A DNA stretch of 33,649 bases from Actinomycetota bacterium. Its GTDB lineage: Bacteria; Actinomycetota; Thermoleophilia; Solirubrobacterales; Solirubrobacteraceae. Within the stretch, counting starts at the first letter, position 1, and every line of letters starts with the position of its first letter. The stretch covers positions 1-33,649 of the forward strand of contig WLOQ01000011.1 in the NCBI GenBank assembly GCA_009699245.1, given 5' to 3'. A model generated the notes under the pieces. It did no database searches and was not told the DNA's origin. It saw nothing but the letters and a program-made list of their open reading frames with translations. Position numbers and translations under genes: made by a program. Shown here in pieces: positions 1 to 9,254 of this stretch.

Positions 1-867
1 GTCGCCCTCACCGCTGCGCTAGGCCTGATGTCGCTGGCTGCGGCTGTCGCTGGGGCGATCCCTCCGCCCCTGCCCACCGTGGAGTTCGCGGCCCCGCTCC
101 CGCCGAGCAACACGAGGGCCGACAACCTCACGATCAGCGCGACGGCCAGCGAGGCGGGGGGTCACATCACCAAGGTGGTCTTCAGCGTCCAGACGTTCCT
201 AGCGGGCCCGTCAGTTGCTGATGTGGGCGACGACAAGGGGACCTACAGCGCCACGATCGACATCTCCGGCCTGCTGGACGGCACCTATCTCATCACTGCC
301 GAGGCGTTCGACGGCATCGTGGACCACACGAGCTCGGTCACGCGCAACCTGATCATCGACCGCACTGCGCCGACGCTCACGCTGACACAGGGCCCCGTGG
401 AGGGCGAGGTCGTGGACCCGGATGTGGACTTCGGCTGGTCGGCTTCCGACCCGGCGCCTGCGTCCCCGCCGCTGACCGTCACCTGCGCGTGGGATGCGGC
501 AGCGCAGGGGCCCTGCCCGCCATCGGCGCTCGGGCCCAGCGACCTCGTCAACGGTGCGCACCGCTTCACGATCATCGCTTCCGATGCGCTCGGGAACCGC
601 ACGACGCTCGTGCGGCATTTCATGGTCACCGGCGGGTCCGGGGGCAGCTCGGTGCCGACGGTCCGCTGCCGTGTTCCGAAGCTGAAGGGCCTCAGCCTGG
701 CCAAGGCCAAAGCGCGCATCATGGCGGGGGGCTGCACCGTCGGCACGGTGCGACGTCTCGCCAACCCGCGGCGGCGACCCGTCGTCGTGCGCACCCAGTC
801 CCGGCGCGCCGGTCAGCGGTACGTGACGCGTGCGCGGATCAACCTCGTGCTCGGCCCGAAGGCCTGA
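1..867 (+). CDS. Secreted protein with Ig-like repeats and C-terminal PASTA-like domain (5' partial)
   Basis: The frame is already open at base 1, and its first residues (VALTAALGLMSLAAAVAGA) read as the hydrophobic core and AxA-type end of a signal peptide. The true start is therefore probably upstream of the window and the ATG at 28 is internal. Of 288 visible residues, roughly 20-115 and 120-210 look like two beta-rich Ig-like modules of the kind found in exported bacterial proteins (for example SATASEAGG and IIASDALGNRT). A GGSGGSS linker leads to about 70 residues resembling a PASTA module (VPKLKGLSLAKAKARI, then a basic stretch and INLVLG). PASTA modules are known from penicillin-binding proteins and Ser/Thr kinases, where some bind peptidoglycan. 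No catalytic domain is visible, so a cell-envelope binding or structural role is inference. It converges on arsR with a 9-base gap. Confidence 0.7.
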   Translation, partial: VALTAALGLMSLAAAVAGAIPPPLPTVEFAAPLPPSNTRADNLTISATASEAGGHITKVVFSVQTFLAGPSVADVGDDKGTYSATIDISGLLDGTYLITAEAFDGIVDHTSSVTRNLIIDRTAPTLTLTQGPVEGEVVDPDVDFGWSASDPAPASPPLTVTCAWDAAAQGPCPPSALGPSDLVNGAHRFTIIASDALGNRTTLVRHFMVTGGSGGSSVPTVRCRVPKLKGLSLAKAKARIMAGGCTVGTVRRLANPRRRPVVVRTQSRRAGQRYVTRARINLVLGPKA

Positions 868-876
868 CGCATCGGG

Positions 877-1227
877 TCAGCCGAGCCAGGCGGCGAGCTC
901 GCGCAGCGCCTCAGGGCGCACGTAGTAGTACGACCAGAGCCCTTGACGTTCGGCGTCGATGATCCCCGCCTCGCGCAGCTTCTTGAGGTGGTGCGAGAGC
1001 GTCGGCTGCGCGATCTCGAAGAGCGGCACGAGCTCGTAGACGCATACCTTGCCGGCGTGCTTGCGCAGGACGTCGACGACCTGCAGCCGGATCGGGTCCC
1101 CGAGCGCCTTCGCGATCTGCGCCATGCGCATCGCCTCGTCGTGTCCCACATCGGGGAAGACGACCGGCTCGCAGCACCGGTCGCCGGCCGGACGCTTGCG
1201 CTTCGGAGTGAGGGCGAGATCGGTCAC
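877..1227 (-). CDS. arsR: ArsR/SmtB-family metalloregulator, CgArsR-like cysteine pattern
   Basis: A 116-residue winged-helix repressor. The core has the ArsR signature (AKALGDPIRLQVVDVL) and the recognition helix region QPTLSHHLKKLREAGII, followed by a wing and a short C-terminal helix. The frame is open further upstream, but the GTG at 1227 gives the usual family length and starts beside the divergent promoter region. Cysteines 18 and 19 (DRCCEP) in the N-terminal arm and Cys62 (GKVCVYEL) near the DNA-binding domain match the spacing of Cys15/Cys16/Cys55 of Corynebacterium glutamicum CgArsR, which bind As(III). The second cysteine of the classic E. coli-type ELCVCDL motif is Tyr here. It is divergent from the GAPDH-arsJ pair, so it probably represses that pair and itself and is released by arsenite or antimonite. 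Family is firm; the ligand is inference. Confidence 0.88.
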   Translation of the reverse strand: MTDLALTPKRKRPAGDRCCEPVVFPDVGHDEAMRMAQIAKALGDPIRLQVVDVLRKHAGKVCVYELVPLFEIAQPTLSHHLKKLREAGIIDAERQGLWSYYYVRPEALRELAAWLG

Positions 1228-1237
1228 TATCTGTTTA

Positions 1238-1266
1238 CATCTATCGATTGAAACAGCATTTGTCAA
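1238..1266 (-). promoter_or_regulatory. Probable arsR promoter (minus strand)
   Basis: On the minus strand a perfect TTGACA (1266-1261) is followed after 17 bases by TAGATG (1243-1238), a weak -10 match. The GTG start lies 10 bases further on, so the transcript would have almost no leader. The area is noticeably AT-rich compared with its surroundings. Confidence 0.5.
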
Positions 1267-1267
1267 T
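1247..1267. promoter_or_regulatory. Candidate ArsR operator, ATTGA-N11-TCAAT
   Basis: Perfect inverted repeat with 5-base arms (1247-1251 and 1263-1267). It covers the -35 box of arsR and lies just upstream of the -10 hexamer of the GAPDH gene. A dimeric ArsR bound here could shut off both divergent promoters. The arms are short, so this is a candidate by position only. Confidence 0.4.
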
Positions 1268-1270
1268 GTA

Positions 1271-1276
1271 TAGGCT
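1271..1276 (+). promoter_or_regulatory. -10 hexamer TAGGCT for GAPDH-arsJ, leaderless type
   Basis: TAGGCT ends 6 bases before the ATG at 1283 and there is no Shine-Dalgarno sequence. The overlapping TATAGG at 1269-1274 is an alternative register. Confidence 0.5.
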
Positions 1277-1282
1277 CGCGAC

Positions 1283-2293
1283 ATGACCCGCATCGCGATC
1301 AACGGCTTCGGCCGCATGGGCCGCCTCGCAATGCGCGCCGCCTGGGGCAGTGACGATCTCGAGATCGTCCACATCAACGAGGTCGCCGGCGATGCCGCGA
1401 CCGGTGCGCACCTGCTGACGTTCGACTCCGTGCAGGGCCGCTGGGACCGCGACGCTCGCGGCGACGCAGACGGCCTGACCGTCGACGGCACGGCGATCGG
1501 CTGGAGCGCGCACAGCGCCCCCGGCGACGCGCCCTGGGCTGGGGCGGGCGCCGAGATCGTCCTCGAGTGCTCCGGCAAGTTCCGCTCGATCGACTCGCTC
1601 GCGCCGTACTTCGAGCAGGGGGTGCGGAAGGTCATCGTCGCCGCGCCCGTCAAGGACGCGCGCGCGCTCAACGTCGTGATCGGCGTCAACGACGACCGCT
1701 ACGACCCAGAGGTCCATGACGTCGTCACTGCGGCCTCGTGCACGACGAACTGCCTCGCCCCCGTCGTCAAGGTCGTCCACGAAGGCCTCGGGATCGCCCG
1801 TGGCTCGATCACCACGCTGCATGACCTGACGAACACGCAGACCGTCGTCGATGCACCCCACAAGGACCTGCGCCGTGCGCGCGCTGCGGGCATGTCGCTG
1901 GTCCCGACGACGACCGGGTCGGCGACAGCGATCGGTCTCATCTTCCCCGAGCTCGAGGGCAAGCTCGACGGGCTCGCCGTCCGCGTCCCGCTCCTCAACG
2001 CGTCGCTCACCGACTGCGTCTTCGAGGTGCAGCGGCCCACCACGGTGGACGAGGTCAACGGCCTGCTGCGCGCCGCCGCGGACGGTCCGCTCACGGGCAT
2101 CCTCGGTTATGAGACCCGCCCGCTCGTCTCGATCGACTTCAAGGGCGACCCGCGCTCGAGCATCGTCGATGCGCCGTCGACGATGGTCACCGACGGCACG
2201 CAGGTGAAGATCCTCAGCTGGTACGACAACGAGTGGGGCTATGCGAACCGCATGGTCGAGCTCGCCGGCATCGTCGCCGGGGCCCTGCGCTGA
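1283..2293 (+). CDS. Type I glyceraldehyde-3-phosphate dehydrogenase, ArsJ-associated
   Basis: A 336-residue GAPDH with the N-terminal Rossmann motif INGFGRMGR, the catalytic ASCTTNC motif at residues 151-157 (nucleophile Cys153), His180 in [10 protein letters not shown], and the C-terminal [13 protein letters not shown]. Canonical GAPDH oxidises glyceraldehyde-3-phosphate with phosphate and NAD. The paralogues linked to arsJ use arsenate in place of phosphate and form 1-arseno-3-phosphoglycerate. Position between arsR and arsJ, with only 7 bases to arsJ, argues for the arsenate role rather than central glycolysis. No other GAPDH or glycolytic neighbour such as pgk is in the window, so whether it also serves glycolysis cannot be told. 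The ATG is supported by the -10 hexamer just upstream. Confidence 0.93.
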   Translation: MTRIAINGFGRMGRLAMRAAWGSDDLEIVHINEVAGDAATGAHLLTFDSVQGRWDRDARGDADGLTVDGTAIGWSAHSAPGDAPWAGAGAEIVLECSGKFRSIDSLAPYFEQGVRKVIVAAPVKDARALNVVIGVNDDRYDPEVHDVVTAASCTTNCLAPVVKVVHEGLGIARGSITTLHDLTNTQTVVDAPHKDLRRARAAGMSLVPTTTGSATAIGLIFPELEGKLDGLAVRVPLLNASLTDCVFEVQRPTTVDEVNGLLRAAADGPLTGILGYETRPLVSIDFKGDPRSSIVDAPSTMVTDGTQVKILSWYDNEWGYANRMVELAGIVAGALR

Positions 2294-2300
2294 CGCAGCG

Positions 2301-3521
2301 ATGACGTCGGCGACCGCCACCCGCCGGCCAGGGGATCTGCGCAACTACGCGCTCGTCACCGCCGCCTACTGGGCGGACACGATCGCCGACGGGGCGATCC
2401 GGCTGCTCGTCCTCTTCTTCTTCTACGAGCAGGGCTACACGCCGCTCCAGCTCGCGACGGTCTTCGTCTTCTATGAGGTCTTCGGGATCGTCACGAACCT
2501 CGTCGGCGGATTTTTGGCGGCGCGCTTCGGCCTGACGACGACACTCATCGCGGGCCTGCTCACGCAGACCGCGGCGCTGCTGATGCTGGGGCTCGCGCCC
2601 GATGCGTGGCTCGTCGTCGGGTACGTGATGGCGGCGCAGGCGCTCTCCGGGATCGCCAAGGACCTCACGAAGATGAGTTCGAAGAGCGCGGTGAAGCTCG
2701 TCGCCGGCGACCGGCCGGGCGCGCTCTACCGCTGGGTGGCGATCCTCACCGGGTCGAAGAACGCGCTCAAGGGCGTCGGGTTCTTCCTCGGCGGGCTGCT
2801 GCTGAGCGTGACGAGCTTCCAGACGTCGATGCTGCTGCTCGCCGCGCTCGTCTTCGGCACGCTCCTCGCGACCGTGCCGTTCATGACCGGCAGCCTCGGG
2901 CGGGCCGATGCGGGGGCGAAGTTCCGCCACATGTTCTCGAACGACCGCGCGGTCAATCTCCTCGCGGCGGCGCGCATCTTCCTCTTCGCCTCGCGTGACG
3001 TGTGGTTCGTCGTCGGCCTCCCCGTGTTCCTGCGCACCGTGCTGGGGTGGACCTTCTGGCAGGTCGGGACCTTCATGGCGGTGTGGGTGATCGGCTACGG
3101 CATCGTTCAAGCATCCGCGCCGCGCCTGATCCGGGCGCGCGGCACGGCGAAGGGCGCCCCGGACGGGGGTGTCGCGGCGCGGCTCGCGTTCGCGCTCGCC
3201 GTCCTGCCCGCGGGCATCGCGATCGCGCTCGGCGCCGGCCTCGATCCGACCGCCGTCCTCGTCGGCGGGCTGATCGTCTTCGGCGTCATCTTCGCCCTGA
3301 ACAGCGCGGTGCACTCGTACCTCATCCTCGCCTACGCCGACGGCGACAAGGTCGCGATGAACGTCGGCTTCTATTACATGGCCAACGCGGGTGGGCGGCT
3401 CGTGGGGACGATCCTGTCGGGCGTGCTCTACCAGTGGCAGGGGCTTGAAGCCTGCCTCTGGGCGTCGGCCGTCTTCGTCCTCGTCGCCGGCGGCATCTCG
3501 CTGCTGCTGCCGCGCCGGTAG
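2301..3521 (+). CDS. arsJ: ArsJ organoarsenical efflux permease (MFS)
   Basis: A 406-residue major facilitator with about 12 hydrophobic segments. The N-terminus (RNYALVTAAYWADTIADGA, then FFFYEQGYTPLQLA and FYEVFGIVTNLVGG) resembles ArsJ proteins as I know them. ArsJ exports 1-arseno-3-phosphoglycerate made by its partner GAPDH; the compound then breaks down outside the cell to arsenate. The gene starts 7 bases after the GAPDH stop and is surely cotranscribed. The ATG at 2301 was chosen over an upstream in-frame ATG at 2241 that lies inside the GAPDH gene. It ends 13 bases from the convergent acyltransferase gene. The MFS assignment is certain; the ArsJ assignment rests on sequence resemblance plus the arsR-GAPDH context. 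Confidence 0.88.
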   Translation: MTSATATRRPGDLRNYALVTAAYWADTIADGAIRLLVLFFFYEQGYTPLQLATVFVFYEVFGIVTNLVGGFLAARFGLTTTLIAGLLTQTAALLMLGLAPDAWLVVGYVMAAQALSGIAKDLTKMSSKSAVKLVAGDRPGALYRWVAILTGSKNALKGVGFFLGGLLLSVTSFQTSMLLLAALVFGTLLATVPFMTGSLGRADAGAKFRHMFSNDRAVNLLAAARIFLFASRDVWFVVGLPVFLRTVLGWTFWQVGTFMAVWVIGYGIVQASAPRLIRARGTAKGAPDGGVAARLAFALAVLPAGIAIALGAGLDPTAVLVGGLIVFGVIFALNSAVHSYLILAYADGDKVAMNVGFYYMANAGGRLVGTILSGVLYQWQGLEACLWASAVFVLVAGGISLLLPRR

Positions 3522-3534
3522 CGCGGCACACGGG

Positions 3535-4203
3535 TCACTCCCAGCGCAGCTGTGCCGGGGTGTCGCGCATGCGCAGGACGCGGGCGGGCGCGCCGCCGAC
3601 GACGGCGTCCGCCGGCACGTCGCGCGTGACGACCGCATTCGTCCCGACGATCGCGTTGTCGCCGACGTGCACGCCGCGCAGGAAGCACGCGCCGTACCCG
3701 ATCCACACGTTGTGGCCGACGCGCACATCGCGCTTGTAAATCCCCTGCTCGCGGATCGGCCGCTCGACCTCGACGACTCCATGATCGAAGTCGATGAGCA
3801 TCACGCGGTCGGCGAGGATGCACTCGCGCCCGATCGAGACATGCTGGAAGGCCGTGATCGTGCACTCCTGGCCGAGCACCGTCTTCGCTCCGATGCTCGC
3901 GCGGCCCTCGTGGACCCGCAGCTTGCAGCCGCGGCCGATCCAGGACCAGCGGCCGAGCTCGAGGACCGCGCCGCGGCCGATCTCGATGCGCACGTCGCGG
4001 TCGATGAAGCACAGGCCATCGGTACGCAGGCGCCCGCGCCAGCGCAGCCGCAGCCAGGCCCAGCGCGCGATCAGGCGCAGGTACTTCGGCCGCAGCATGC
4101 CGTGCGCGGCCATGAAGCGCAGCAGCGTCAGCGGGCCGCCGCGCAGCGGTGCCGGGGGGCGGCGCAGCCCTGGCGGGACCTCCGATACCGGGTGCTGATC
4201 CAC
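3535..4203 (-). CDS. Hexapeptide-repeat (LbH) acyltransferase, WbbJ/Maa type
   Basis: A 222-residue protein whose second half is a left-handed beta-helix of imperfect hexapeptide repeats (for example IGRGCKL, IGAKTVLG, IGRECILAD, VRVGHNVWIGYGACF, VHVGDNAIVG) closed by the usual TRDVPADAVVGGAPAR. His in LIDFDHG is the likely catalytic base. Such enzymes transfer acetyl or related groups from acyl-CoA to sugars of lipopolysaccharide, capsule or antibiotics. The first 70 residues are basic and do not form repeats. The start is GTG, supported by TAGGAT six bases upstream on the minus strand. No polysaccharide genes flank it, so the acceptor is unknown. Confidence 0.85.
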   Translation of the reverse strand: MDQHPVSEVPPGLRRPPAPLRGGPLTLLRFMAAHGMLRPKYLRLIARWAWLRLRWRGRLRTDGLCFIDRDVRIEIGRGAVLELGRWSWIGRGCKLRVHEGRASIGAKTVLGQECTITAFQHVSIGRECILADRVMLIDFDHGVVEVERPIREQGIYKRDVRVGHNVWIGYGACFLRGVHVGDNAIVGTNAVVTRDVPADAVVGGAPARVLRMRDTPAQLRWE

Positions 4204-4209
4204 GGGCGG

Positions 4210-4215
4210 ATCCTA
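4210..4215 (-). promoter_or_regulatory. -10 hexamer TAGGAT for the acyltransferase, leaderless type
   Basis: TAGGAT on the minus strand ends 6 bases before the GTG at 4203. The same hexamer at the same distance precedes pepA. Confidence 0.5.
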
Positions 4216-4244
4216 GAGGCCCGCCGCGCCGCTGACGCGCCCGC

Positions 4245-4250
4245 TACCCT
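4245..4250 (+). promoter_or_regulatory. -10 hexamer TACCCT for meaB, leaderless type
   Basis: TACCCT ends 9 bases before the GTG at 4260. No Shine-Dalgarno sequence is present in between. Confidence 0.48.
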
Positions 4251-4259
4251 CCGGCACCC

Positions 4260-5234
4260 GTGTCCGAGACGCCCGTCCGACAGTCCCTCACCGAGCGCCT
4301 GCTGGCAGGTGACCGCCGCGCCCTCGCCCGCGCGATCACGCTCGTGGAGTCGGACGACCCGCGCGGCTGGGAGCTCGTGCGCGAGGTCTATCCCCACACC
4401 GGGCGTGCAGCGATGATCGGGCTCACGGGCGCTCCGGGAGCGGGCAAGTCGACGCTCATCGGCGCGCTCGCCAAGCTCCGTCGCGAGCAGGAGCGCTCGG
4501 TCGCCGTGCTCTCGATCGACCCGTCGTCGCCCTTCACGCACGGTGCGCTGCTGGGTGATCGCATCCGCCTGACCGAGCACTTCCTCGATCCGGGCGTCTT
4601 CATCCGCTCGATGGCGAACCGCGGTGCACTCGGTGGGCTCAGCGAGGCGGCGCTGCAGGCGGCGCTGCTCATGGATGCCGCCGGCCGTGACGACGTCTTC
4701 CTCGAGACCGTCGGCGTCGGCCAAGCGGAGGTCGACATCATCGACCACGCCGACACGATCGTCCTGGTGCTGATGCCGGGCTCCGGCGATTCGATCCAGG
4801 CCCTGAAGGCCGGCGTGATGGAGATTCCGGACATCATCGTCGTCAACAAGGCCGACCATCCGCTGACCGACACGATGGTCCGCGAGATCAAGAGCGTGCT
4901 CGCGCTCGGCGCCGTCGGGCACGGGCACGACGACGCCTTCTGGTCGGTGCCCGTGATCAAGACGCAGGCGCACATCGGCGAGGGTGTCGCTGAACTCGTC
5001 GCCAAGCTCGATGAGCACCGGGCCTTTATCGAGGCACAGGGGACGCTCTCCGAGCGCCGCCGGCGCAACCTGCGCAGCGAGGTCCTGTCGATCTGCACCC
5101 ACCGCCTGCGCCGCCAGCTCGAGGCGCGGATCGAAGGCGATCCGCGCTTTCAGGAGCTGCTGGACGAGGTCGTCGCGCGGCGCCTTGATCCCGCCAGCGC
5201 GGCCGGCGAGATCCTCGGTCGTCTCGAGTCCTAA
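4260..5234 (+). CDS. meaB: MeaB/ArgK-family G3E GTPase, cobalamin mutase chaperone
   Basis: A 324-residue P-loop GTPase. Walker A is GAPGAGKST at residues 57-65; LSIDPSSPFTHGALLGDRIR, ETVGVGQAE and the guanine-specificity motif NKAD follow in family order. MeaB loads and protects adenosylcobalamin in methylmalonyl-CoA mutase and related mutases, and gates removal of inactivated cofactor. The C-terminal part is a helical dimerisation arm. The annotation ArgK (arginine/ornithine transport kinase) is an old misnomer for this family. The GTG start agrees with the nearby -10 hexamer. A separate cobalamin-binding mutase subunit lies at 10513, consistent with the role. Its stop overlaps the convergent membrane-protein gene by 4 bases. 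Confidence 0.92.
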   Translation: MSETPVRQSLTERLLAGDRRALARAITLVESDDPRGWELVREVYPHTGRAAMIGLTGAPGAGKSTLIGALAKLRREQERSVAVLSIDPSSPFTHGALLGDRIRLTEHFLDPGVFIRSMANRGALGGLSEAALQAALLMDAAGRDDVFLETVGVGQAEVDIIDHADTIVLVLMPGSGDSIQALKAGVMEIPDIIVVNKADHPLTDTMVREIKSVLALGAVGHGHDDAFWSVPVIKTQAHIGEGVAELVAKLDEHRAFIEAQGTLSERRRRNLRSEVLSICTHRLRRQLEARIEGDPRFQELLDEVVARRLDPASAAGEILGRLES

Positions 5235-6553
5235 CGCAGCATCGCCCAGGGGATTGAACCCCGCACCGGCGCGAGCCCGGCCCCGTCGTCGACCCGGGCC
5301 GCGATGAGGATCCACGCAGTCAGGACGACCCCGACGAGCGCGAGCGCGACGCCGACCCGCACCCAGCGTCGCATGGCCCACGCGGCGAGCCCCGCGGCGC
5401 ACGGCAGCGCCACCGCGAGCGTCTCGCCCGGCCAGCGCGCCCCGGTCGCGGGGATCAGCAGGACCGCGGTGATGAAGGCGGCGAGGCACACCGCGGCCAG
5501 CAAGCCGGCCGACACCTCGATGTCGGCCTCCTGCGGGAACGTCCGGGCGAGGCGGTCGCGTCGTGAGCGCCACAGCAGCCCGATCGATCCGGCGCAGAGG
5601 ATGAGCACCGGCGCGTAGAGCAGGATCCCGCCCGGCGGCGTCACCAGCAAGCGCCACAGCCGCGTGAGCCGCTCCGCGTAGTCGCCGATGTCCGCAGCCC
5701 CCGTCGGCGTGTGCGGGAGGACCGACGAGGCGTAGGCGGTGAGCCCGTCGTGCAGCCGGTCGTTGACCGTCACGTAGATGATCACCGACATCAGCAGGAT
5801 CTCCGTTGCGGCAATCCCGGTCCAGGTGCGCCGTCGGCGCCCGAGCCAGCGCACGAGCATCACCGCGACGACCGCGGCCGGGATCGTCGCCGGGCCGCTG
5901 AGCCAGATCACCGGGGCGAGCAGGAGCGCACACCCGACGGCCGGGCCGTGCAGCGGGTTGTCGCGGACGCGCAGCGCGAGCAGCGCGGCGGCCGCGATCA
6001 GCGTCGCGCACGTCATGACCGGAGCGATCGTCGTGGCGCCGATCACGGCGGGTGGGGAGAGGCCGACGGCGAGGGCCGTCCCGCTCGCCCACGGGTCCGG
6101 GACGAGGCGTCGTGCGAGCGCGGCGGCGATCGCGAAACCGATGGCCGCGATCAGCGCGAGGAAGAGCTCGACGCCGAGCCGACCGCCGACCGCGTACGCC
6201 GGAGCCAGCAGGGCGGGGAAGACCAAGCCGTGCGGCTCGGACAGCCGGCCGTCGACCGCGAGCGCGGTGGGCACCAGCGTCCCAGGGCGCAGATCGCGCC
6301 AGGAGCGCTGGCGATATTGGTTCGTCAGCTCCGCGTCGCCGTCGTGAACGATCGATTCGGTGGTCAGCAGGATGTGCGCCTCGGCGGCGCGCAGGTCCGA
6401 CCCGGGCTGCGCGTGCAGGCCGATGCCCGCGGCGTAGACGACGAAGAGGAGGAGCCCGACGAGGAGCCCCCGCCGACGGCCACTGACGCGACGGCCGCGG
6501 GCGATGCGTGCCGGGTCGAGCCGCAGGCGCGCACGCGGGACGGCGTCCGTCAC
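5231..6553 (-). CDS. Polytopic membrane protein, possibly GT-C glycosyltransferase-like
   Basis: A 440-residue protein with an arginine-rich cytoplasmic N-terminus (residues 1-28) and roughly ten hydrophobic segments. After the first segment (about 29-47) comes a polar loop containing EAHILLTTESIVHDGDAEL and NQYRQR, then EPHGLVFPALLAPAYAVGG. This arrangement resembles actinobacterial GT-C-like membrane proteins that use polyprenyl-phosphate sugars, but I recognise no conclusive catalytic motif, so function is unassigned. The GTG start overlaps the pepA stop (GTGA), so translation is probably coupled to pepA. Its stop codon overlaps the meaB stop on the other strand by 4 bases. Confidence 0.65.
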   Translation of the reverse strand: MTDAVPRARLRLDPARIARGRRVSGRRRGLLVGLLLFVVYAAGIGLHAQPGSDLRAAEAHILLTTESIVHDGDAELTNQYRQRSWRDLRPGTLVPTALAVDGRLSEPHGLVFPALLAPAYAVGGRLGVELFLALIAAIGFAIAAALARRLVPDPWASGTALAVGLSPPAVIGATTIAPVMTCATLIAAAALLALRVRDNPLHGPAVGCALLLAPVIWLSGPATIPAAVVAVMLVRWLGRRRRTWTGIAATEILLMSVIIYVTVNDRLHDGLTAYASSVLPHTPTGAADIGDYAERLTRLWRLLVTPPGGILLYAPVLILCAGSIGLLWRSRRDRLARTFPQEADIEVSAGLLAAVCLAAFITAVLLIPATGARWPGETLAVALPCAAGLAAWAMRRWVRVGVALALVGVVLTAWILIAARVDDGAGLAPVRGSIPWAMLR

Positions 6554-8004
6554 AGTGTGTCCGCGAGGTCCTCGGCGAGGGCGGTCAGCAGACGCACGCC
6601 GAAGCCGGTGCCGCCCTTGCCGAAGTAGGGGACGCCCACGTCATCCGACATCCCGGCGATGTCGAGGTGGCACCACGGCACGTCACCGGCGAAGTGGTGG
6701 AGGAACTCCGCGCCCATCGCCGGCTGCGCCTTGCGGTCGCGGCCCGTGTTCACGAGCTCGGCGTACGTGCCGCGAACCGCCTTCGCGTAGCGCTCGTGCA
6801 GCGGCATGCGCCAGAGGTTCTCGTCTGCACGCTCGGCGGCCGATGCGACACATGCCCACCACGCGTCGTCGCCGGCGAAGGCACCCGCATAGACCGAGCC
6901 GAGCGCGGTCACGATGCCGCCGGTGAGGGTCGCGACATCGACGAGGCGCTCGGCGCCGAGCTCGCGCGCGAGGAGCAGGCAGTCGGCGAGGACGAGCCGC
7001 CCTTCGGCATCGGTGTTGTCCACCTCGATCGAGGTCCCGTCCATCGCATGCACGATGTCGCCGGGCTTCACCGCGCGGCCCGAGGGCATGTTCTCGGTCG
7101 CGCCGATGACGGCGACGACGCGGACGGGAACGTCGAGCGCTGCGATCGCGCCCATCGCCTCGAGGACCGCTGCGCCGCCGGACATGTCGAACTTCATCTT
7201 CTGCATGCCCGCGGAGGGCTTGATCGAGATGCCGCCCGTGTCGAAGGTCACGGCCTTGCCGACCAGGCCGAGGACGGGGCCGCGCGCCGCCGGCGGCTCG
7301 TGGCGCACGATGATGATCCGCGGCTCCTGCGGGCTGCCCTGCGCCACGCACGCGAAGGCGCCCATCCCGCGGGCGGCGATCTCCTCGCGGCCCAGCAGCT
7401 CGAACGACAGCCCCGGCGCTGTGGCGACGAGCTCGGCCGCGCGGTCGGCGAGGGCGCTCGGCGTCAGATCGTTCGACGGGCGGTTCTGCAGGTCGCGGGC
7501 CGCATTCTGAGCGCGCGTGATGATCAGCGCGCGGTCAACGGCGGGCGCGACGTCGTGGTGGGCGCTGATGATGAGCTGCTCCGGGCCGGCCTGAGGGTCG
7601 TCCTCGTCGGCGCGCGGGCGAAAGCGGTCGAACCGGTAGCCGGAGAGCAGCGTCCCCTCGACGAGCGCGGCGGCGATCTCGTCGCCGACGTGGTGCGGGA
7701 GCTCCCAGCAGAGCGAGGTGGCGCCGAGGTCGGCTGCCCGCACGCGTACCCGATGGGCTGCGATGCGGGCCGCCTCGGGTGTGAAGGTCGCACGCTCGCC
7801 AAGGCCCGCGACGATCCAGCGCAGCCCGTCCGCGTGGGTGACGGCGAGGTGACCGGCGCGCGGTCGCGCCTCACCCGCTGCGACGAGCGCGGCGAGCGCT
7901 CCGTCCTGCGTGTCGTGCGCGATCCCCTCGTCGCGGAACAGCCCGACGACGACCGTGTCGGCCCCGGACTGCGCGGGAGGGTGGGTCGTCGCGATGGCGT
8001 CCAT
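6550..8004 (-). CDS. pepA: Leucyl aminopeptidase (M17 family)
   Basis: A 484-residue M17 aminopeptidase, normal family length. The C-terminal catalytic domain carries the dimetal and active-site residues in order: Lys250 and Asp255 (VGKAVTFDTGG), Asp273 (KFDMSGG), Asp332 and Glu334 in the signature NTDAEGRL (330-337), with Arg336. It removes N-terminal residues from peptides in the cytoplasm with two divalent metals. The N-terminal 160 residues are the less conserved regulatory domain. ATG at 8004 is preceded by TAGGAT six bases upstream. It is first in a two-gene operon with the downstream membrane protein and is divergent from the thiolase gene. Confidence 0.94.
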   Translation of the reverse strand: MDAIATTHPPAQSGADTVVVGLFRDEGIAHDTQDGALAALVAAGEARPRAGHLAVTHADGLRWIVAGLGERATFTPEAARIAAHRVRVRAADLGATSLCWELPHHVGDEIAAALVEGTLLSGYRFDRFRPRADEDDPQAGPEQLIISAHHDVAPAVDRALIITRAQNAARDLQNRPSNDLTPSALADRAAELVATAPGLSFELLGREEIAARGMGAFACVAQGSPQEPRIIIVRHEPPAARGPVLGLVGKAVTFDTGGISIKPSAGMQKMKFDMSGGAAVLEAMGAIAALDVPVRVVAVIGATENMPSGRAVKPGDIVHAMDGTSIEVDNTDAEGRLVLADCLLLARELGAERLVDVATLTGGIVTALGSVYAGAFAGDDAWWACVASAAERADENLWRMPLHERYAKAVRGTYAELVNTGRDRKAQPAMGAEFLHHFAGDVPWCHLDIAGMSDDVGVPYFGKGGTGFGVRLLTALAEDLADTL

Positions 8005-8010
8005 CGCGCG

Positions 8011-8016
8011 ATCCTA
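8011..8016 (-). promoter_or_regulatory. -10 hexamer TAGGAT for pepA, leaderless type
   Basis: TAGGAT on the minus strand, 6 bases before the ATG at 8004. It lies 17 bases from the divergent thiolase hexamer, so the two promoters share one short region. Confidence 0.5.
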
Positions 8017-8033
8017 CGTCGCGACCCCCCGAC

Positions 8034-8039
8034 TACCAT
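8034..8039 (+). promoter_or_regulatory. -10 hexamer TACCAT for the thiolase, with short leader
   Basis: TACCAT is followed by about 30 bases containing GGAG (8061-8064) five bases before the ATG. Unlike most promoters here it would give a short leader with a ribosome binding site. Confidence 0.4.
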
Positions 8040-8069
8040 GGCCCCGCCAACCCACGCACCGGAGACTCC

Positions 8070-9250
<1,181 letters not shown>

Positions 9251-9254
<4 letters not shown>

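Noticed and set aside
877-1689. A 270-residue version of ArsR extending over the GAPDH gene
   Set aside because: The extra 150 residues lie antisense to the GAPDH coding sequence and have no similarity to ArsR. The GTG at 1227 gives the normal length beside the promoter.
1241-2344. Long open frames on the strand opposite the GAPDH, arsJ, thiolase, ETF, prfA, glyA and atp genes
   Set aside because: They are rich in Arg, Ala and Asp, have no family motifs and lie exactly opposite genes with complete catalytic motifs. This is the usual shadow effect of GC-rich codon use.
4260-5234. ArgK kinase of arginine/ornithine transport
   Set aside because: That label for this family is obsolete; the motifs are those of MeaB-type G3E GTPases and a B12-binding mutase subunit lies nearby.
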